Shown here: piece by piece, positions 17,458 to 26,929 of the stretch | Layout: every line of letters starts with the position of its first letter | Numbering within the stretch: position 1 is the stretch's first letter | NCBI GenBank assembly: GCA_963763135.1 | Contig: CAVXNJ010000002.1 | Location: 186,001-250,000, forward strand | DNA from: JANMZO01 sp963763135 | GTDB lineage: Bacteria; Actinomycetota; Acidimicrobiia; Acidimicrobiales; JANYDT01 | Reading direction: 5' to 3' | DNA length: 64,000 nucleotides | Made by a program: the position numbers and the translations under genes | The notes under the pieces: model-generated | Databases searched by the model: none | Seen by the model: only the letters and a program-made list of their open reading frames with translations | Told to the model about the DNA's origin: nothing

Positions 17458-17976
17458 TCAGCCGATGCGACGCATCTGGGTCTTGAAGAGTTTCCCGTTC
17501 TTCACGTAGACCTGGGCCGAAGTCGAGATCATTGACGGCGGTACCGAGTTCTCCCGGATCTTCGCCGGGACGCCGAGTGCCATCGCGAACGACGGCACCT
17601 CCATGTCGTTCGGCACGACCGCGTTGGAACCGACGAGCGCGTTGCTTCGAATGATGGCTCGGTGCAACACGATCGAGCCGTTGCCGACCAGCGAACCCGA
17701 TTCGATGGTGCAGCCCTCGAGGTGGACCATGTGGCCGATCACACAGTCGTCGCCGACGGTCGTGAAGTTGTGCGGTGTCGTGTGGAGGACCGAACCGTCC
17801 TGGATCGACGAGCGCTGGCCGATATTGATCTCACCGTTGTCGGCCCGCAACACCGCACACGGCCACACGCTCGACTCGGCGCCGATGGTGACACTACCGA
17901 TGATGACCGCCTCCGGATGGATGAAGGCATCGGGGTGGATGTTCGGCACACGATCACCGAGGGCGTAGATAGGCAT
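17458..17976 (-). CDS. Gamma-carbonic anhydrase / PaaY-like hexapeptide-repeat protein
   Basis: A 172-residue left-handed beta-helix protein: DAFIHPEAVIIGSVTIGAESSVWPCAVLRADNGEINIGQRSSIQDGSVLHTTPH is the typical start of the gamma-CA/YrdA/PaaY family. His residues in LHTTPH, VIGHMVHLEGC match the zinc ligands. Family members hydrate CO2 or, as PaaY, hydrolyse CoA thioesters; which applies is not clear. A second copy of its 3' end (encoding about the last 14 residues) sits just downstream, in the 128-bp duplication. Confidence 0.9.
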   Translation of the reverse strand: MPIYALGDRVPNIHPDAFIHPEAVIIGSVTIGAESSVWPCAVLRADNGEINIGQRSSIQDGSVLHTTPHNFTTVGDDCVIGHMVHLEGCTIESGSLVGNGSIVLHRAIIRSNALVGSNAVVPNDMEVPSFAMALGVPAKIRENSVPPSMISTSAQVYVKNGKLFKTQMRRIG

Positions 17977-18072
17977 AGGGGCGGGTTCTTTCGGGTTTGG
18001 TTCGGGACGGGTCGAAGCTGGCTCGATCGGCGCTTCGATCAGCGGGCTCGATCAGCGCGTCGATCGGGAGGA

Positions 18073-19089
18073 CTACAGCGAGGCGAAGAACGCAAGCAGC
18101 GCCGCGTTCACTTCCGCTGGGGCTTCCTGCTGGGTCCAGTGGCCGGGCCCGTCGATGAGCGTGTGGCCGCGGTAGCCGGGAAGGAGGGCATGGGCCGCGT
18201 CGAGGGAGTCGAGGCGTGACGCGATCACGCCGTCGCGACTTCCACCGATGAACGTTGTCGGCATGGCAACCACCCCGGGATCGATCGTGTGTACGAGATC
18301 CCAGTTCGCGTCGAGGTTGCGGTACCAGCTCACCGGACCGAAGAAGCCGCTCGCGGTGAATTGATCCGTGTACACATCAAGATCGTGTTCGGTGCACCAC
18401 GGTGCGACCTCGGAAAGCGGACCGGGCGGCTCGCTGAAACCCGTGAGAAAGCCGGTGCCCTCCGCCGGTCGCATGGTCGGGGTGGGGTTGTACGCCGGGC
18501 CCGAAGCACCGTAGAGAATCTTTCGCATCGACGCTCGGGGATCGGCACCGAGCTCCGTCTCGGCCGGCCCAACTGTCTGGAAGTAGAGCATGTAGAAGAA
18601 CGTGTGATCACCGAAGGCATCACGGAACAGCTCGGTCGGCCGCTTGGGCCAGTTGACGAACGGAACGCTCACGTTCGCTACGGCCTTCACTCGGGTCGGA
18701 TGCAGGCGGGCCAGATCCCACGTAACGAGTGCGCCCCAGTCGTGGCCGACGAAGGTGGCCTGCTCGCGTTGCACGTCGTCGAGAAGCGCGAGCAGATCAC
18801 CGGTGAGGTGTTTGATCCCGTACGCCTCAACCGTGGTCGGGCATGACGATCGGGCGTAGCCCCGCTGATCGGGGGCGAGCACCCGGTATCCGGCGGCGGC
18901 CAGCGCAGTGATCTGGTGGCGCCAGGACCAGGAGCTCTCGGGAAAGCCGTGGCAGAGTACGACCAGCTCGCCATCTTCGGGACCCGCATCCCAGAGGTCG
19001 AGTTCAACGCCACCATCGGGGTCGACGAGCACACGACGCTGTTTGGCGCCGTCGAGTTGAAGGGGCACGGCGGAAGGTTGATGTGGCAC
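18073..19089 (-). CDS. Epoxide hydrolase-like alpha/beta hydrolase
   Basis: The 338-residue sequence has the epoxide hydrolase signature: HGFPESSWSW oxyanion motif, the Asp nucleophile in VGHDWGALV, GYARSS, a cap region containing YMLYFQ, and the catalytic His in GPGHWTQQE. The product would open epoxides to diols by water addition. The GTG start is supported by TAACCT located 6 nt upstream on the minus strand. The 96 bp between its 3' end and the carbonic anhydrase-like gene contain direct repeats of CGATCAGCG-like words only. Confidence 0.88.
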   Translation of the reverse strand: MPHQPSAVPLQLDGAKQRRVLVDPDGGVELDLWDAGPEDGELVVLCHGFPESSWSWRHQITALAAAGYRVLAPDQRGYARSSCPTTVEAYGIKHLTGDLLALLDDVQREQATFVGHDWGALVTWDLARLHPTRVKAVANVSVPFVNWPKRPTELFRDAFGDHTFFYMLYFQTVGPAETELGADPRASMRKILYGASGPAYNPTPTMRPAEGTGFLTGFSEPPGPLSEVAPWCTEHDLDVYTDQFTASGFFGPVSWYRNLDANWDLVHTIDPGVVAMPTTFIGGSRDGVIASRLDSLDAAHALLPGYRGHTLIDGPGHWTQQEAPAEVNAALLAFFASL

Positions 19090-19095
19090 GCCGGA

Positions 19096-19101
19096 AGGTT
19101 A
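19096..19101 (-). promoter_or_regulatory. Candidate leaderless -10 element (TAACCT)
   Basis: Read on the minus strand, TAACCT ends 6 nt before the GTG start of the epoxide hydrolase-like gene. Confidence 0.5.
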
Positions 19102-19152
19102 CCCAGGCCCTGGCACAAACGGGAAACCCGACCCGCTTTGGAGCCGACCGTC

Positions 19153-19800
19153 TCAGCCGACGCTGTGTGAGAGCGCGAGTGCCACCCCGACCACGATGAT
19201 GCAGAGACCGCCTCCGCCGATCAGGCGCTCGATCCGACGAGGTGACGATGCCGTCCAGCTGCGAAGCGATCCACCGGCCAAACCCCATGAGGTATCGCCG
19301 GCGAGAGACAGCACGGAGTACACGGCGAGCAGCACGAGCATCTGCACCACGACGTAACCCCGGGAGCGGTCGATGAACTGCGGAAGGACAGCTGCGAAGA
19401 AGAGCATCATTTTGGGATTTGTCGCGCCGACCACGAAGCCCCTACGTGCCTCGAGTTGCCGTCCGGAACCACTGGGGGATGGATTGTCGGCTGCCGTCGA
19501 AAACTCCCGGTTGCGCAGCATCGAGATTCCCAGCTTCATCAGGTAGACCGCACCACCCAGGCGAATGGCGTTGTAGAGCATCGGCGTATTTCCAACCACG
19601 GCGCCGAACCCGAACACCGCAAGTACTCCCTGAACGATGCTCCCGACCGTGTTGCCTGCCGCGGCTGCGATAGCGGCGGGCCGGCCGACGGCGAGGGCCC
19701 GACCGACGATAAACATCGCACTCGGTCCGGGGACCACGATGATTACCACGACGGTCATTGCGAAGCTCAGAAGCAACTGCATATCGATGATGGCGGGCAT
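19153..19800 (-). CDS. LysE/RhtB-family amino-acid exporter
   Basis: A 215-residue, about six-span membrane protein. The N-terminal MQLLLSFAMTVVVIIVVPGPSAMFIVGRAL carries the PGP(S/N) motif of the LysE/RhtB family, and GFVVGATNPKMMLFFAAVLPQF is the usual central block. Family members export amino acids or related metabolites. The ATG before PAIID is preferred; the frame is open further upstream, but that extension is basic and unlike the family. It lies about 60 bp from the epoxide hydrolase-like gene on the same strand. Confidence 0.88.
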   Translation of the reverse strand: MPAIIDMQLLLSFAMTVVVIIVVPGPSAMFIVGRALAVGRPAAIAAAAGNTVGSIVQGVLAVFGFGAVVGNTPMLYNAIRLGGAVYLMKLGISMLRNREFSTAADNPSPSGSGRQLEARRGFVVGATNPKMMLFFAAVLPQFIDRSRGYVVVQMLVLLAVYSVLSLAGDTSWGLAGGSLRSWTASSPRRIERLIGGGGLCIIVVGVALALSHSVG

Positions 19801-19885
19801 GTTTCCACGATGCGCTCTCTGCCACCTCGACACCACTGACGCCACCCTCACATCACCCACACTTCCGCAAGAATCGTGCCTGTCC

Positions 19886-22800
19886 CTACTCGTAGGAGGG
19901 GAGGATCGTTTCCAGGCCGAGGCGGACGGCCAGATCTTCGGCCATCCCCCGCCAGGTCGAAGCCTGAGACTTCGCCTCCGAGCCACCTCGTCCGTTTGCC
20001 ACGTTGGCGAGTTCCAGAAGCGTGCGCACTTTGTAGGGCTGACCGTTCATGTCGTCTTCGACCGTGAGCGCCCGTTGTAGGTGCGTTTCTGCGTCGTCGA
20101 GGTCCCCGAGCACCCGGTTGAGCACGCCGAGGTGATGATCGATCGGGCCGATCCATGCGCCGACCGGAGCGACGCGAACCACCCGAACGGCGAGAGCCGC
20201 GATCCGCACCAGGCGCTCCCGGAGTATGAATGCGTGGTCCACGTTGGCTGACATCCCGCATCCCCAGGCCAGCATGCCGACCACCGGCAGACGCTCGGCA
20301 CTCAGATAGACCCAGTCGCGGTCAAGAGTCTGACCATGTTCGCCAACCTGCTCCTGCAACAGTTGAGCGGACAGCGTGTGCTCCCCGGCGGCAGCCGCCA
20401 TGGCAGCGAACGCGGCTTCGAATGTCCGGAGGCCGGCAAAGTCCGAACGAGCCGCCTGCATCATCTCGAATGTCGGCCGGACCAGGCCGCGGTCGACGGC
20501 TCGCAGCCCGGAGTTCGCGAAGTACACCCAACTGAAGTTGCCGTCTTCGATTGTCGCCGCGTGGGCCAGTGCTTCCTGGCCGGACGCTTCGGCATCGTCA
20601 TAGCGGCCCTCTATCTGAGCAATCGCTGCGATCATGTTCGACGACAGAGCCAATTCATAGGGGCGGCGAAGTTGTTCGGCAATCGCGCGGTATTCATGTA
20701 CGGCCTGTCGGAATGTCTTCGCTTCCCCGAGTTCCAGGGCGGACCAGGCCTGACGGTACAGACCGGTGGAGAGAACCGGCAGATCCTGGCGCGCCGTCGC
20801 GACGGTGATGATCTTTCGCGCCAGTTGGCCGAGCGGGACCGGATCGTCGAGGACCAGCGAGTCCCGCAGACTCCCGAGTGATATCAGGAGTTCCTCCGAG
20901 ACGTCGTCTGCCGATACCGCTTCGGCGACCAGTGTCGCTGCCTCATTTCGACGCCGGTCGGCCGCGGGCGTGTCGACGAAGCCGAGCTGGCGGCGCAACG
21001 TCGCCAGCAACGCAGGCCGAAGCACCATTTCGCCGGGTCCCAGTTTTTCGATTGCTACTTCAAGCTCGGCGATACGTTGGGGATCGCTCTGGGTGTATCG
21101 GACGCTGGCCGAAAGACCGAGCGCGGCCCTGGCGAACACGTCAGCGTCGCCGGCGAGATCCGCGAACCCCAAGCCGCGCTGGAGGTGTTCGTTGCCCTCG
21201 ACCATCCTCCCGCTCGCTGTCAGCGCCGAACCGAGTCGGACCAGGACATCGGCGTGTTCGGCGGTCGGGCCGTCGTACAGAGCTGCGGCCCGTGCGTAAC
21301 ATACGATCGCTTCGTCGACCGCCGCTGAAGCCGAAGCCGCATCACCGGCCCGGACCGACCACCCGGCTGCCGTGTTGCGAACAAGCGGGTCGGCTTCGGC
21401 GACCAGAGCCCAGTGTCGGGCGACGTTGACAATCTCCGATGAAGAGGTCGGACCCGCGTCGGCCAGTGCCGCCGCGGCCGAACGGTGAAGGGCCACGCGA
21501 CGCAAACGGGATATTCCTTCGTACACCGTAGTGGCCACGAGGCCGTGCGAGAACACCACCGTGTTGGCGTTCTGCTCGACCAAGAGGCCTGACAACAAGG
21601 CGTCTTCCACCGCCCCGAGCAGGTCTTCGCCGTCGAGAGCAACAAGGCGACCAGCGAGCTGAAGGTCGAACGTCTGGCCGAGCACCGCACCACCTCGTAA
21701 CAGGGACTGCCCCTCTTTGGACAGGCCTCCGACCCGAAACTCGATCGTTTGACGGATGCCGTCGGGTACCGCGGGCGTTTCCGCACTGGTTTCGAAGTCC
21801 CGCTGTAGGAGATGCTCGGTGAGTTCCTTGATGTAGAGCGGGTTGCCGTTGGTTGCGTTGGAGACCGTGTCGATCAGTGCCGAGGAGGCCTTTGCGCCTG
21901 CCACCGACGAAACTAGTTCGGCGAGTTCCGAACGGCTGAGCCCGGAAAGCTGAATTCGCACGACGCTGCAGTGGCGACGGAGTTCAGCCAGCGTTGCGCT
22001 GGTGGACGGCGTCAGGTCCGTCGAGCGGATCGTTCCGACGATTATCACGTTCGACAGCTCTGGCTGCGCGGCGAGGAACGTCAGAAGTGCCAAGGTGCCG
22101 GGATCGGCCCAGTGGAGATCGTCGAGTACCAGCAACGTTGGTCCAGCTGAAGCAAGGAGCGTGGCGACCGTTTCGAACAGCAGTCGTCGCTCGACCGCCG
22201 GATCCGAGCGACTGGGGACGAGCACCTCGTTGCCGAGATCGATCAAACCCGGGACGAGTCGGCCAAGATCGCGAAGGCTTGCCGGTACATTGCCATCGAA
22301 ACGGGTCAGAGCGCTTCGCATCGGATCCACGAACGCCTCGTAGACCCCGAGTTGTTGGGGTGTGGATCGGCCCCGCAACACCGTGACGTGCTGTGAAGAA
22401 AGTTCAGCGGCGAACTCCTCGGCGAGCGTGCTTTTTCCCACCCCGGCCTCGCCGGACACAAGCGTGATCCTGGTCTTGTTCGCCCATGCCTGGTGCAGCG
22501 TGTCGCGTTCACTTCGGCGCCCGACGAAGGAGCTCTGGACTGACCTCGACGGGTCAGTAGTCGAAACGATGTGAATCGCTGATTTGTCCGCCGATCCGAC
22601 GGGAGCGTCGATCCGCGGGCTGTCGACCTGCACAGCTGTCGCAATGAGGGACGCCCGTTGATCGGCATCGAGTCGCAGCGCGTCAGCCAGGAGCCCGATC
22701 GTGTTGAGGCGCGGTGTCTTGCGTCGCCCGGCCTCCAGGGCCGCTAACCCGTTTACGCTGATACCAGAGCGTTCGGCGAGGCGCTCCTGGGTGAGTCCCG

Positions 22801-22906
22801 CTGAGAGGCGAAGTCGTCGCAGCAGGGTGCCAAATGGTTCCGTCGGGTGCACGGGTTCAGGGTATGTCACGTTGGGGTTTGGCGCCCTGTTTGGATGAGG
22901 TGCCAA
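19886..22906 (-). CDS. Large XRE-HTH / AAA ATPase / TPR transcriptional regulator
   Basis: The 1006-residue product begins with an XRE-type helix-turn-helix (FGTLLRRLRLSAGLTQERLAERSGIS). An AAA-like ATPase domain follows, with Walker A GEAGVGKST and Walker B TLLVLDDLHWAD. The rest is a long helical TPR-like region. This resembles LAL-type and SARP-like signal-integrating regulators, but with the DNA-binding domain at the N-terminus and no C-terminal LuxR HTH. The start is uncertain: TTG at 22906, or GTG codons at 22870 or 22852. The first ~50 bp of the frame belong to a 73-bp-period tandem duplication. Its targets are unknown. Confidence 0.85.
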   Translation of the reverse strand: MAPHPNRAPNPNVTYPEPVHPTEPFGTLLRRLRLSAGLTQERLAERSGISVNGLAALEAGRRKTPRLNTIGLLADALRLDADQRASLIATAVQVDSPRIDAPVGSADKSAIHIVSTTDPSRSVQSSFVGRRSERDTLHQAWANKTRITLVSGEAGVGKSTLAEEFAAELSSQHVTVLRGRSTPQQLGVYEAFVDPMRSALTRFDGNVPASLRDLGRLVPGLIDLGNEVLVPSRSDPAVERRLLFETVATLLASAGPTLLVLDDLHWADPGTLALLTFLAAQPELSNVIIVGTIRSTDLTPSTSATLAELRRHCSVVRIQLSGLSRSELAELVSSVAGAKASSALIDTVSNATNGNPLYIKELTEHLLQRDFETSAETPAVPDGIRQTIEFRVGGLSKEGQSLLRGGAVLGQTFDLQLAGRLVALDGEDLLGAVEDALLSGLLVEQNANTVVFSHGLVATTVYEGISRLRRVALHRSAAAALADAGPTSSSEIVNVARHWALVAEADPLVRNTAAGWSVRAGDAASASAAVDEAIVCYARAAALYDGPTAEHADVLVRLGSALTASGRMVEGNEHLQRGLGFADLAGDADVFARAALGLSASVRYTQSDPQRIAELEVAIEKLGPGEMVLRPALLATLRRQLGFVDTPAADRRRNEAATLVAEAVSADDVSEELLISLGSLRDSLVLDDPVPLGQLARKIITVATARQDLPVLSTGLYRQAWSALELGEAKTFRQAVHEYRAIAEQLRRPYELALSSNMIAAIAQIEGRYDDAEASGQEALAHAATIEDGNFSWVYFANSGLRAVDRGLVRPTFEMMQAARSDFAGLRTFEAAFAAMAAAAGEHTLSAQLLQEQVGEHGQTLDRDWVYLSAERLPVVGMLAWGCGMSANVDHAFILRERLVRIAALAVRVVRVAPVGAWIGPIDHHLGVLNRVLGDLDDAETHLQRALTVEDDMNGQPYKVRTLLELANVANGRGGSEAKSQASTWRGMAEDLAVRLGLETILPSYE

Positions 22907-22952
22907 ATGGTTCCGTCGGGTGCACGGGTTCAGGGTATGTCACGTTGGGGTT
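22826..22952. repeat. Tandem duplication (73-bp period) over the regulator's 5' end
   Basis: A 54-bp block starting GGTGCCAAATGG occurs at 22826 and again at 22899, identical throughout. The downstream copy (on the minus strand) encodes the first residues of the regulator; the upstream copy is out of frame. Immediately beyond, 22958-23015 contains shorter direct repeats of a GTCGGGGTTCGCATCGGT word. Confidence 0.93.
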
Positions 22953-23027
22953 CGATCGGTGGTCAGCGTCGGGGTTCGCATCGGTGGTCGCGTCGGGGTT
23001 CGCATCGGTAGTCGAACGGTGGGCCAG

Positions 23028-23033
23028 TAGGGT
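23028..23033 (+). promoter_or_regulatory. Candidate -10 element (TAGGGT)
   Basis: TAGGGT lies 9 nt before the ATG of the oligopeptidase B gene, with no clear Shine-Dalgarno between. Confidence 0.4.
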
Positions 23034-23042
23034 GGTCGGGTT

Positions 23043-25247
23043 ATGACAACGCCCGAACTTTTCCGTGTCTCCGCCGACAAACCGCAGCCTCCCGAGGCAC
23101 GACGCGAGCCGGTCACCACCACATTGCACGGCGATGCGCGCATCGACGAGTTCGGGTGGATGCGCAACAAGGAGGCGGAGGAGGTCCGGGCGCATCTCGA
23201 AGCGGAGAACGCGTACACGACCGCGGTCATGGCCCCGACCGTTGCGTTGCAGGAGGAACTGTTCAACGAGTTCAAGGCCCGGATCCTCGAGACCGATCTT
23301 TCCGTTCCGACGGTAAAAGGTATGTGGGCATACTTTGGCCGAACTGAGGAGGGCAAACAGTACCCTTCGCACTATCGCCGCCCGATCGATCCGGCCGACG
23401 AGAGTCTGGCGCCATGGCCGCAATCGGATCCAGCGGCGATCCCGGCCGGGTCCATGCTGCTGCTCGACGAGAACGAACTCGCGGGCGACAGCGACTACTT
23501 CTCGTTGGGTACGTTCGAAGTCAGCCCCAAAGGCGACCTACTGGCCTATGCGGTCGACCTCGACGGCGATGAGACCTACGAGCTTCGCGTCCGAACGTTG
23601 CACGCCACCGACGATTCAGAGTCAGGCGTCCTTCCTGATGTGATCGAGGAAACGTCGCCGGGCGTGATGTGGAGTGCCGACGGCACGATCGTGTTCTACG
23701 TAACCCTCGACGACGCCATGCGTCCGTGGCAGGTGTGGCGGCACGTTCTCGGGACCGCCCAGGCCGACGACGTGGTTGTCTTCCAGGAAGACGACGAGCG
23801 ATTCTATGTAGGCATAGGACTTTCCGGTACCGAGTCGCTCCTGACCATCACCGTTGGCAGTCAGGTGACGAGCGAGATCCACATCCTTTCGGCCGAAACT
23901 CCGATGCTGGCGTTCACCTGTGTGCAGCCCCGGGTGCAAGACATCGAGTACGGCATCGAGCACCATCGCAGTGCAGACGGCAGCGAGCGCATCTTCATGA
24001 TCACCAACGAAGGCGCCGAGAACTTCCGGCTCGTCGTGTCGTCGTTTCCGTTCCCGGCGACTGGTCCGGTGTGGACGCCGGTGCTGCCGGAATGGGAACC
24101 CGACGCTGTAGGGGCCGACGGTCGACCGGCCTCGGCCCGACCGAAGCTTGATGCGATCGAGGTCTTTGAGTCTTTCGTCGCGTTGCACGAGCGCAACGAC
24201 GGAATGGAACGGGTCCGTGTGGCCGAACTGAGTGCGTCGGGAGAATTCGTATCCGTGCATACGATTGAGCACGCCGACCCGGATCACAGCACATGGCCGA
24301 TGGGTAATGCGAAGTTCGAGACCGACATCCTTCGCATCGGCTACACGTCGATGACCACGCCGGCGCAAGTCATCGATTACGACATGCGAACGCGCGAGCG
24401 GGTGGTCCGCCGTGAACAGCCGGTCCTCGGCGGATTCACCTCGACCGACTACGTCGCCGACCGCATCTTCGCGACGGCGTCCGACGGAACCCGCATCCCG
24501 ATTTCTCTCGTTCGCAAGCGCACGACACCACTCGACGGCACCGCTCCGGGCGTGCTCTACGGCTACGGCTCCTACGAGATTTCCATCGATCCGACGTTCA
24601 GCGTGTTTCGTCTTTCGCTCCTCGATCGCGGGTTCGTCTTCGCTATCGCGCACATCCGAGGGGGCGGAGAGGGTGGGCGCAGCTGGTATCTCGACGGGAA
24701 GTTCCTCAAGAAGAAGAACACGTTCAACGACTTCATCGCCTGTGCCGACGCGTTGGCCACGTCGAACTACATCGCCCCCGGACGCCTCGTCATCCGGGGT
24801 GGCAGCGCGGGTGGTCTGCTGATGGGGGCGGTGATCAACGCGGCGCCCGCGAAGTTCGCCGGAGTGGTCGCCGAGGTCCCCTTTGTCGACGTGGTGACCA
24901 CGATGCTCGACGAGACCCTTCCCCTCACCGCCATCGAATGGGAGGAATGGGGCAATCCGACCGACCCGGAATACTACGCGTACATGCGATCGTATTCACC
25001 GTTCGACAACGTGGCTCCGTTGCCCTATCCGCCGATGCTCGTGACCGCCGGTTTCAACGATCCACGCGTCTCGTACTGGGAGCCGGCGAAGTGGGTGCAG
25101 CGACTACGCGAGCGAACGACCCGTGATGCCGCGATCCTGTTGAAGACCGAGTTAGGTGCCGGTCACGGTGGTCCGAGCGGTCGCTACGACTCGTGGCGCG
25201 ACGAGTCGGTTGTACTCGCGTTTATCGTGTCGTGCTGCTCGGCGTGA
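23043..25247 (+). CDS. Oligopeptidase B-like S9 serine peptidase
   Basis: A 734-residue prolyl-oligopeptidase-family enzyme: an N-terminal beta-propeller half, then an alpha/beta hydrolase half. Catalytic residues are Ser588 (RGGSAGGLL), Asp673 (GFNDPRV) and His708 (GAGHGGPSGR). The blocks YGYGSYEISIDPTFS, AHIRGGGEGGRSWYLDGK and RSYSPFDNV are characteristic of oligopeptidase B (PtrB), which cleaves peptides after Arg/Lys in the cytosol. It is single and is followed by a convergent gene. Confidence 0.93.
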   Translation: MTTPELFRVSADKPQPPEARREPVTTTLHGDARIDEFGWMRNKEAEEVRAHLEAENAYTTAVMAPTVALQEELFNEFKARILETDLSVPTVKGMWAYFGRTEEGKQYPSHYRRPIDPADESLAPWPQSDPAAIPAGSMLLLDENELAGDSDYFSLGTFEVSPKGDLLAYAVDLDGDETYELRVRTLHATDDSESGVLPDVIEETSPGVMWSADGTIVFYVTLDDAMRPWQVWRHVLGTAQADDVVVFQEDDERFYVGIGLSGTESLLTITVGSQVTSEIHILSAETPMLAFTCVQPRVQDIEYGIEHHRSADGSERIFMITNEGAENFRLVVSSFPFPATGPVWTPVLPEWEPDAVGADGRPASARPKLDAIEVFESFVALHERNDGMERVRVAELSASGEFVSVHTIEHADPDHSTWPMGNAKFETDILRIGYTSMTTPAQVIDYDMRTRERVVRREQPVLGGFTSTDYVADRIFATASDGTRIPISLVRKRTTPLDGTAPGVLYGYGSYEISIDPTFSVFRLSLLDRGFVFAIAHIRGGGEGGRSWYLDGKFLKKKNTFNDFIACADALATSNYIAPGRLVIRGGSAGGLLMGAVINAAPAKFAGVVAEVPFVDVVTTMLDETLPLTAIEWEEWGNPTDPEYYAYMRSYSPFDNVAPLPYPPMLVTAGFNDPRVSYWEPAKWVQRLRERTTRDAAILLKTELGAGHGGPSGRYDSWRDESVVLAFIVSCCSA

Positions 25248-25254
25248 CAGAGCG

Positions 25255-26409
25255 CTAGACGGCCGATGGCGACAGGGTCGTCGTCGGTGCCGACGTGGTC
25301 GTCGGGGGCGCCGGGAGCGTGGTCGCCGGGATCGTGGTCGCTCCCGGCGTAGTCGTGACGGGAACGGTGGTGGTGGTCGGCGATGCCGCGACAACGTCGA
25401 TCTGCGTGAGCAGCAACGTGGTGAAGTCCTTTGACGCCTTGCGGTTCGCCGAAGCGCGGGTCAGCAACTCAACAATGAAGTCGCCCTGGAACACGACGAT
25501 CTCGTCGTAGTCGCCGTCAGTGAACGAATAGCTTTCCGCAAACGTGCCGATGGCCGGGAGCTTTTCGATCTTCGTCTTCGAGCCGGCAAGCAGCGTCAGG
25601 AAGTCCTGCTTGAACGTCGGGGTGAGTGTTCCGGGTTTGGTCTTCAACACCGCCAGATCACCGAACACCCGGGAGTCGGGACCGATGACGGTTCGGCCGG
25701 CGACCGCCATCAGGATCTTGCTGTTTGCGATGCTGTCCTGGGTCTGCTTTTCCTGCTCCGCCGAATACAGCACGTAGGAGTAACCCGTGACGCTCGGGAA
25801 GAAGCGGGCCAGTTCCTGGAGCGTGGCCGGGTCGATCACCACCGGTACGGGCACCGTCGTGGACGGCGCCGGATCCAATGACGGGTCGATCTCGTCGGGC
25901 ATGGCGAGCACCGAGCAACCCGGAAGGCCGGAGTCGAGAAGACGAACGGAGATCGCAATTTCCAGATCGGTGAACCTGTCTCCCTGAGCCGCCAACTGGG
26001 TGCGAACCTGGTCGTACTTCTTCGCTTTCGCGAGGGCCGCCATCTTGTTGATGAACGTACGCTCTTTGGCCATCAGCGCCAGCATGTCTTTGAGCACCTT
26101 GGCGTCGGCGGGGTCGGTGGCCTTGAGTGCCTTCAGCCGGGTTTCGAAGCCCGTAATGACCCGGACGATGTCACGCAGGTACTGGTAGAGCTCCGCATCG
26201 GTGTCGAAGTCGTTGAGGTCGGCGGCACCGCCGAATTGACGCTCGGCGATGTTGCAGATGCGGTCGAGTTCGATACCGAAACCCTCATGGTCGAGTCCAC
26301 GGCTGATGGCTCCGGCCGGCGTCCGACTCACGACCGAGCCGAGCAGGGACGCCACCAACAGCAGGGCTATGGCACTCCCGGTTGTCAGCTTTCGTCGTAG
26401 CAGATCCAC
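25255..26409 (-). CDS. Secreted hypothetical protein with Thr/Pro-rich C-terminal tail
   Basis: Not recognised. After a basic start (DLLRRKLTTG) there is a hydrophobic signal peptide ending near RTPAGAISR, then a mostly helical domain of about 280 residues, a short STTVPVPVV linker, a second domain, and a C-terminal tail of about 50 residues made mostly of Thr, Pro and Ala. GTG at 26409 is chosen because AAGGA lies 7-8 nt before it. Such tails recur in several exported proteins in this window and may span the cell wall or be glycosylated (inference). It converges on the oligopeptidase gene with a 7-bp gap. Confidence 0.75.
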   Translation of the reverse strand: MDLLRRKLTTGSAIALLLVASLLGSVVSRTPAGAISRGLDHEGFGIELDRICNIAERQFGGAADLNDFDTDAELYQYLRDIVRVITGFETRLKALKATDPADAKVLKDMLALMAKERTFINKMAALAKAKKYDQVRTQLAAQGDRFTDLEIAISVRLLDSGLPGCSVLAMPDEIDPSLDPAPSTTVPVPVVIDPATLQELARFFPSVTGYSYVLYSAEQEKQTQDSIANSKILMAVAGRTVIGPDSRVFGDLAVLKTKPGTLTPTFKQDFLTLLAGSKTKIEKLPAIGTFAESYSFTDGDYDEIVVFQGDFIVELLTRASANRKASKDFTTLLLTQIDVVAASPTTTTVPVTTTPGATTIPATTLPAPPTTTSAPTTTLSPSAV

Positions 26410-26929
26410 GTTCTCGTTCCTTCTGGTTGCAGTTGCCCCGTAGCGAAACAAGACGTCGGAATGAACACCTCGAGATCAGCCATGTCGCCACGGCAGCCTA
26501 CGCGACTTTGTCGGTCTTTCTTCGGTGCTACCCACGCACCGCAACGCTCCACCATGCCTTCGGAGCTTCCCCCACATGCTTAGTCGCTTCTGGTCAATCC
26601 GAGATTGAACACCGGTAACTTCAGAGCGGTCGGGGCCGGAGACATCGAATAGCGGATTGTCGAAACGCACTGCGTAGCGGTACCCGTGGGGTCAGGGCTC
26701 AAACCATCAAACGCAGAAACTTCAAGCGTTCAGACATCGTAAGAACACATTGGACAAGGGCCCGCCCGAGAATTACTTAGGCATTTCTGACGGTTCTGAA
26801 CGCCTTGGACGGCGTCCTCCGCCTTACGGTTGGGCAAGACAGACGCTGCGTTGTGCGTCCTTGCCCAAGACGTGCAGCCCTCGCCATAAACGCACTACTA
26901 ATTCACGGGCGGGCCCTAAGGTCGGGTGG
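26410..26929. other. Intergenic stretch, no confident gene; one long hairpin
   Basis: No convincing coding sequence was seen. TTGGGCAAG (26830-26838) pairs with CTTGCCCAA (26860-26868), with an inner ACGC/GCGT pairing. This forms a hairpin without a T-tract, which could be part of a small RNA or a processed leader of the downstream small gene. Confidence 0.5.
26917..26922 (+). promoter_or_regulatory. Candidate leaderless -10 element (TAAGGT)
   Basis: TAAGGT lies 7 nt before the ATG of a predicted 55-residue membrane protein. Confidence 0.45.
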
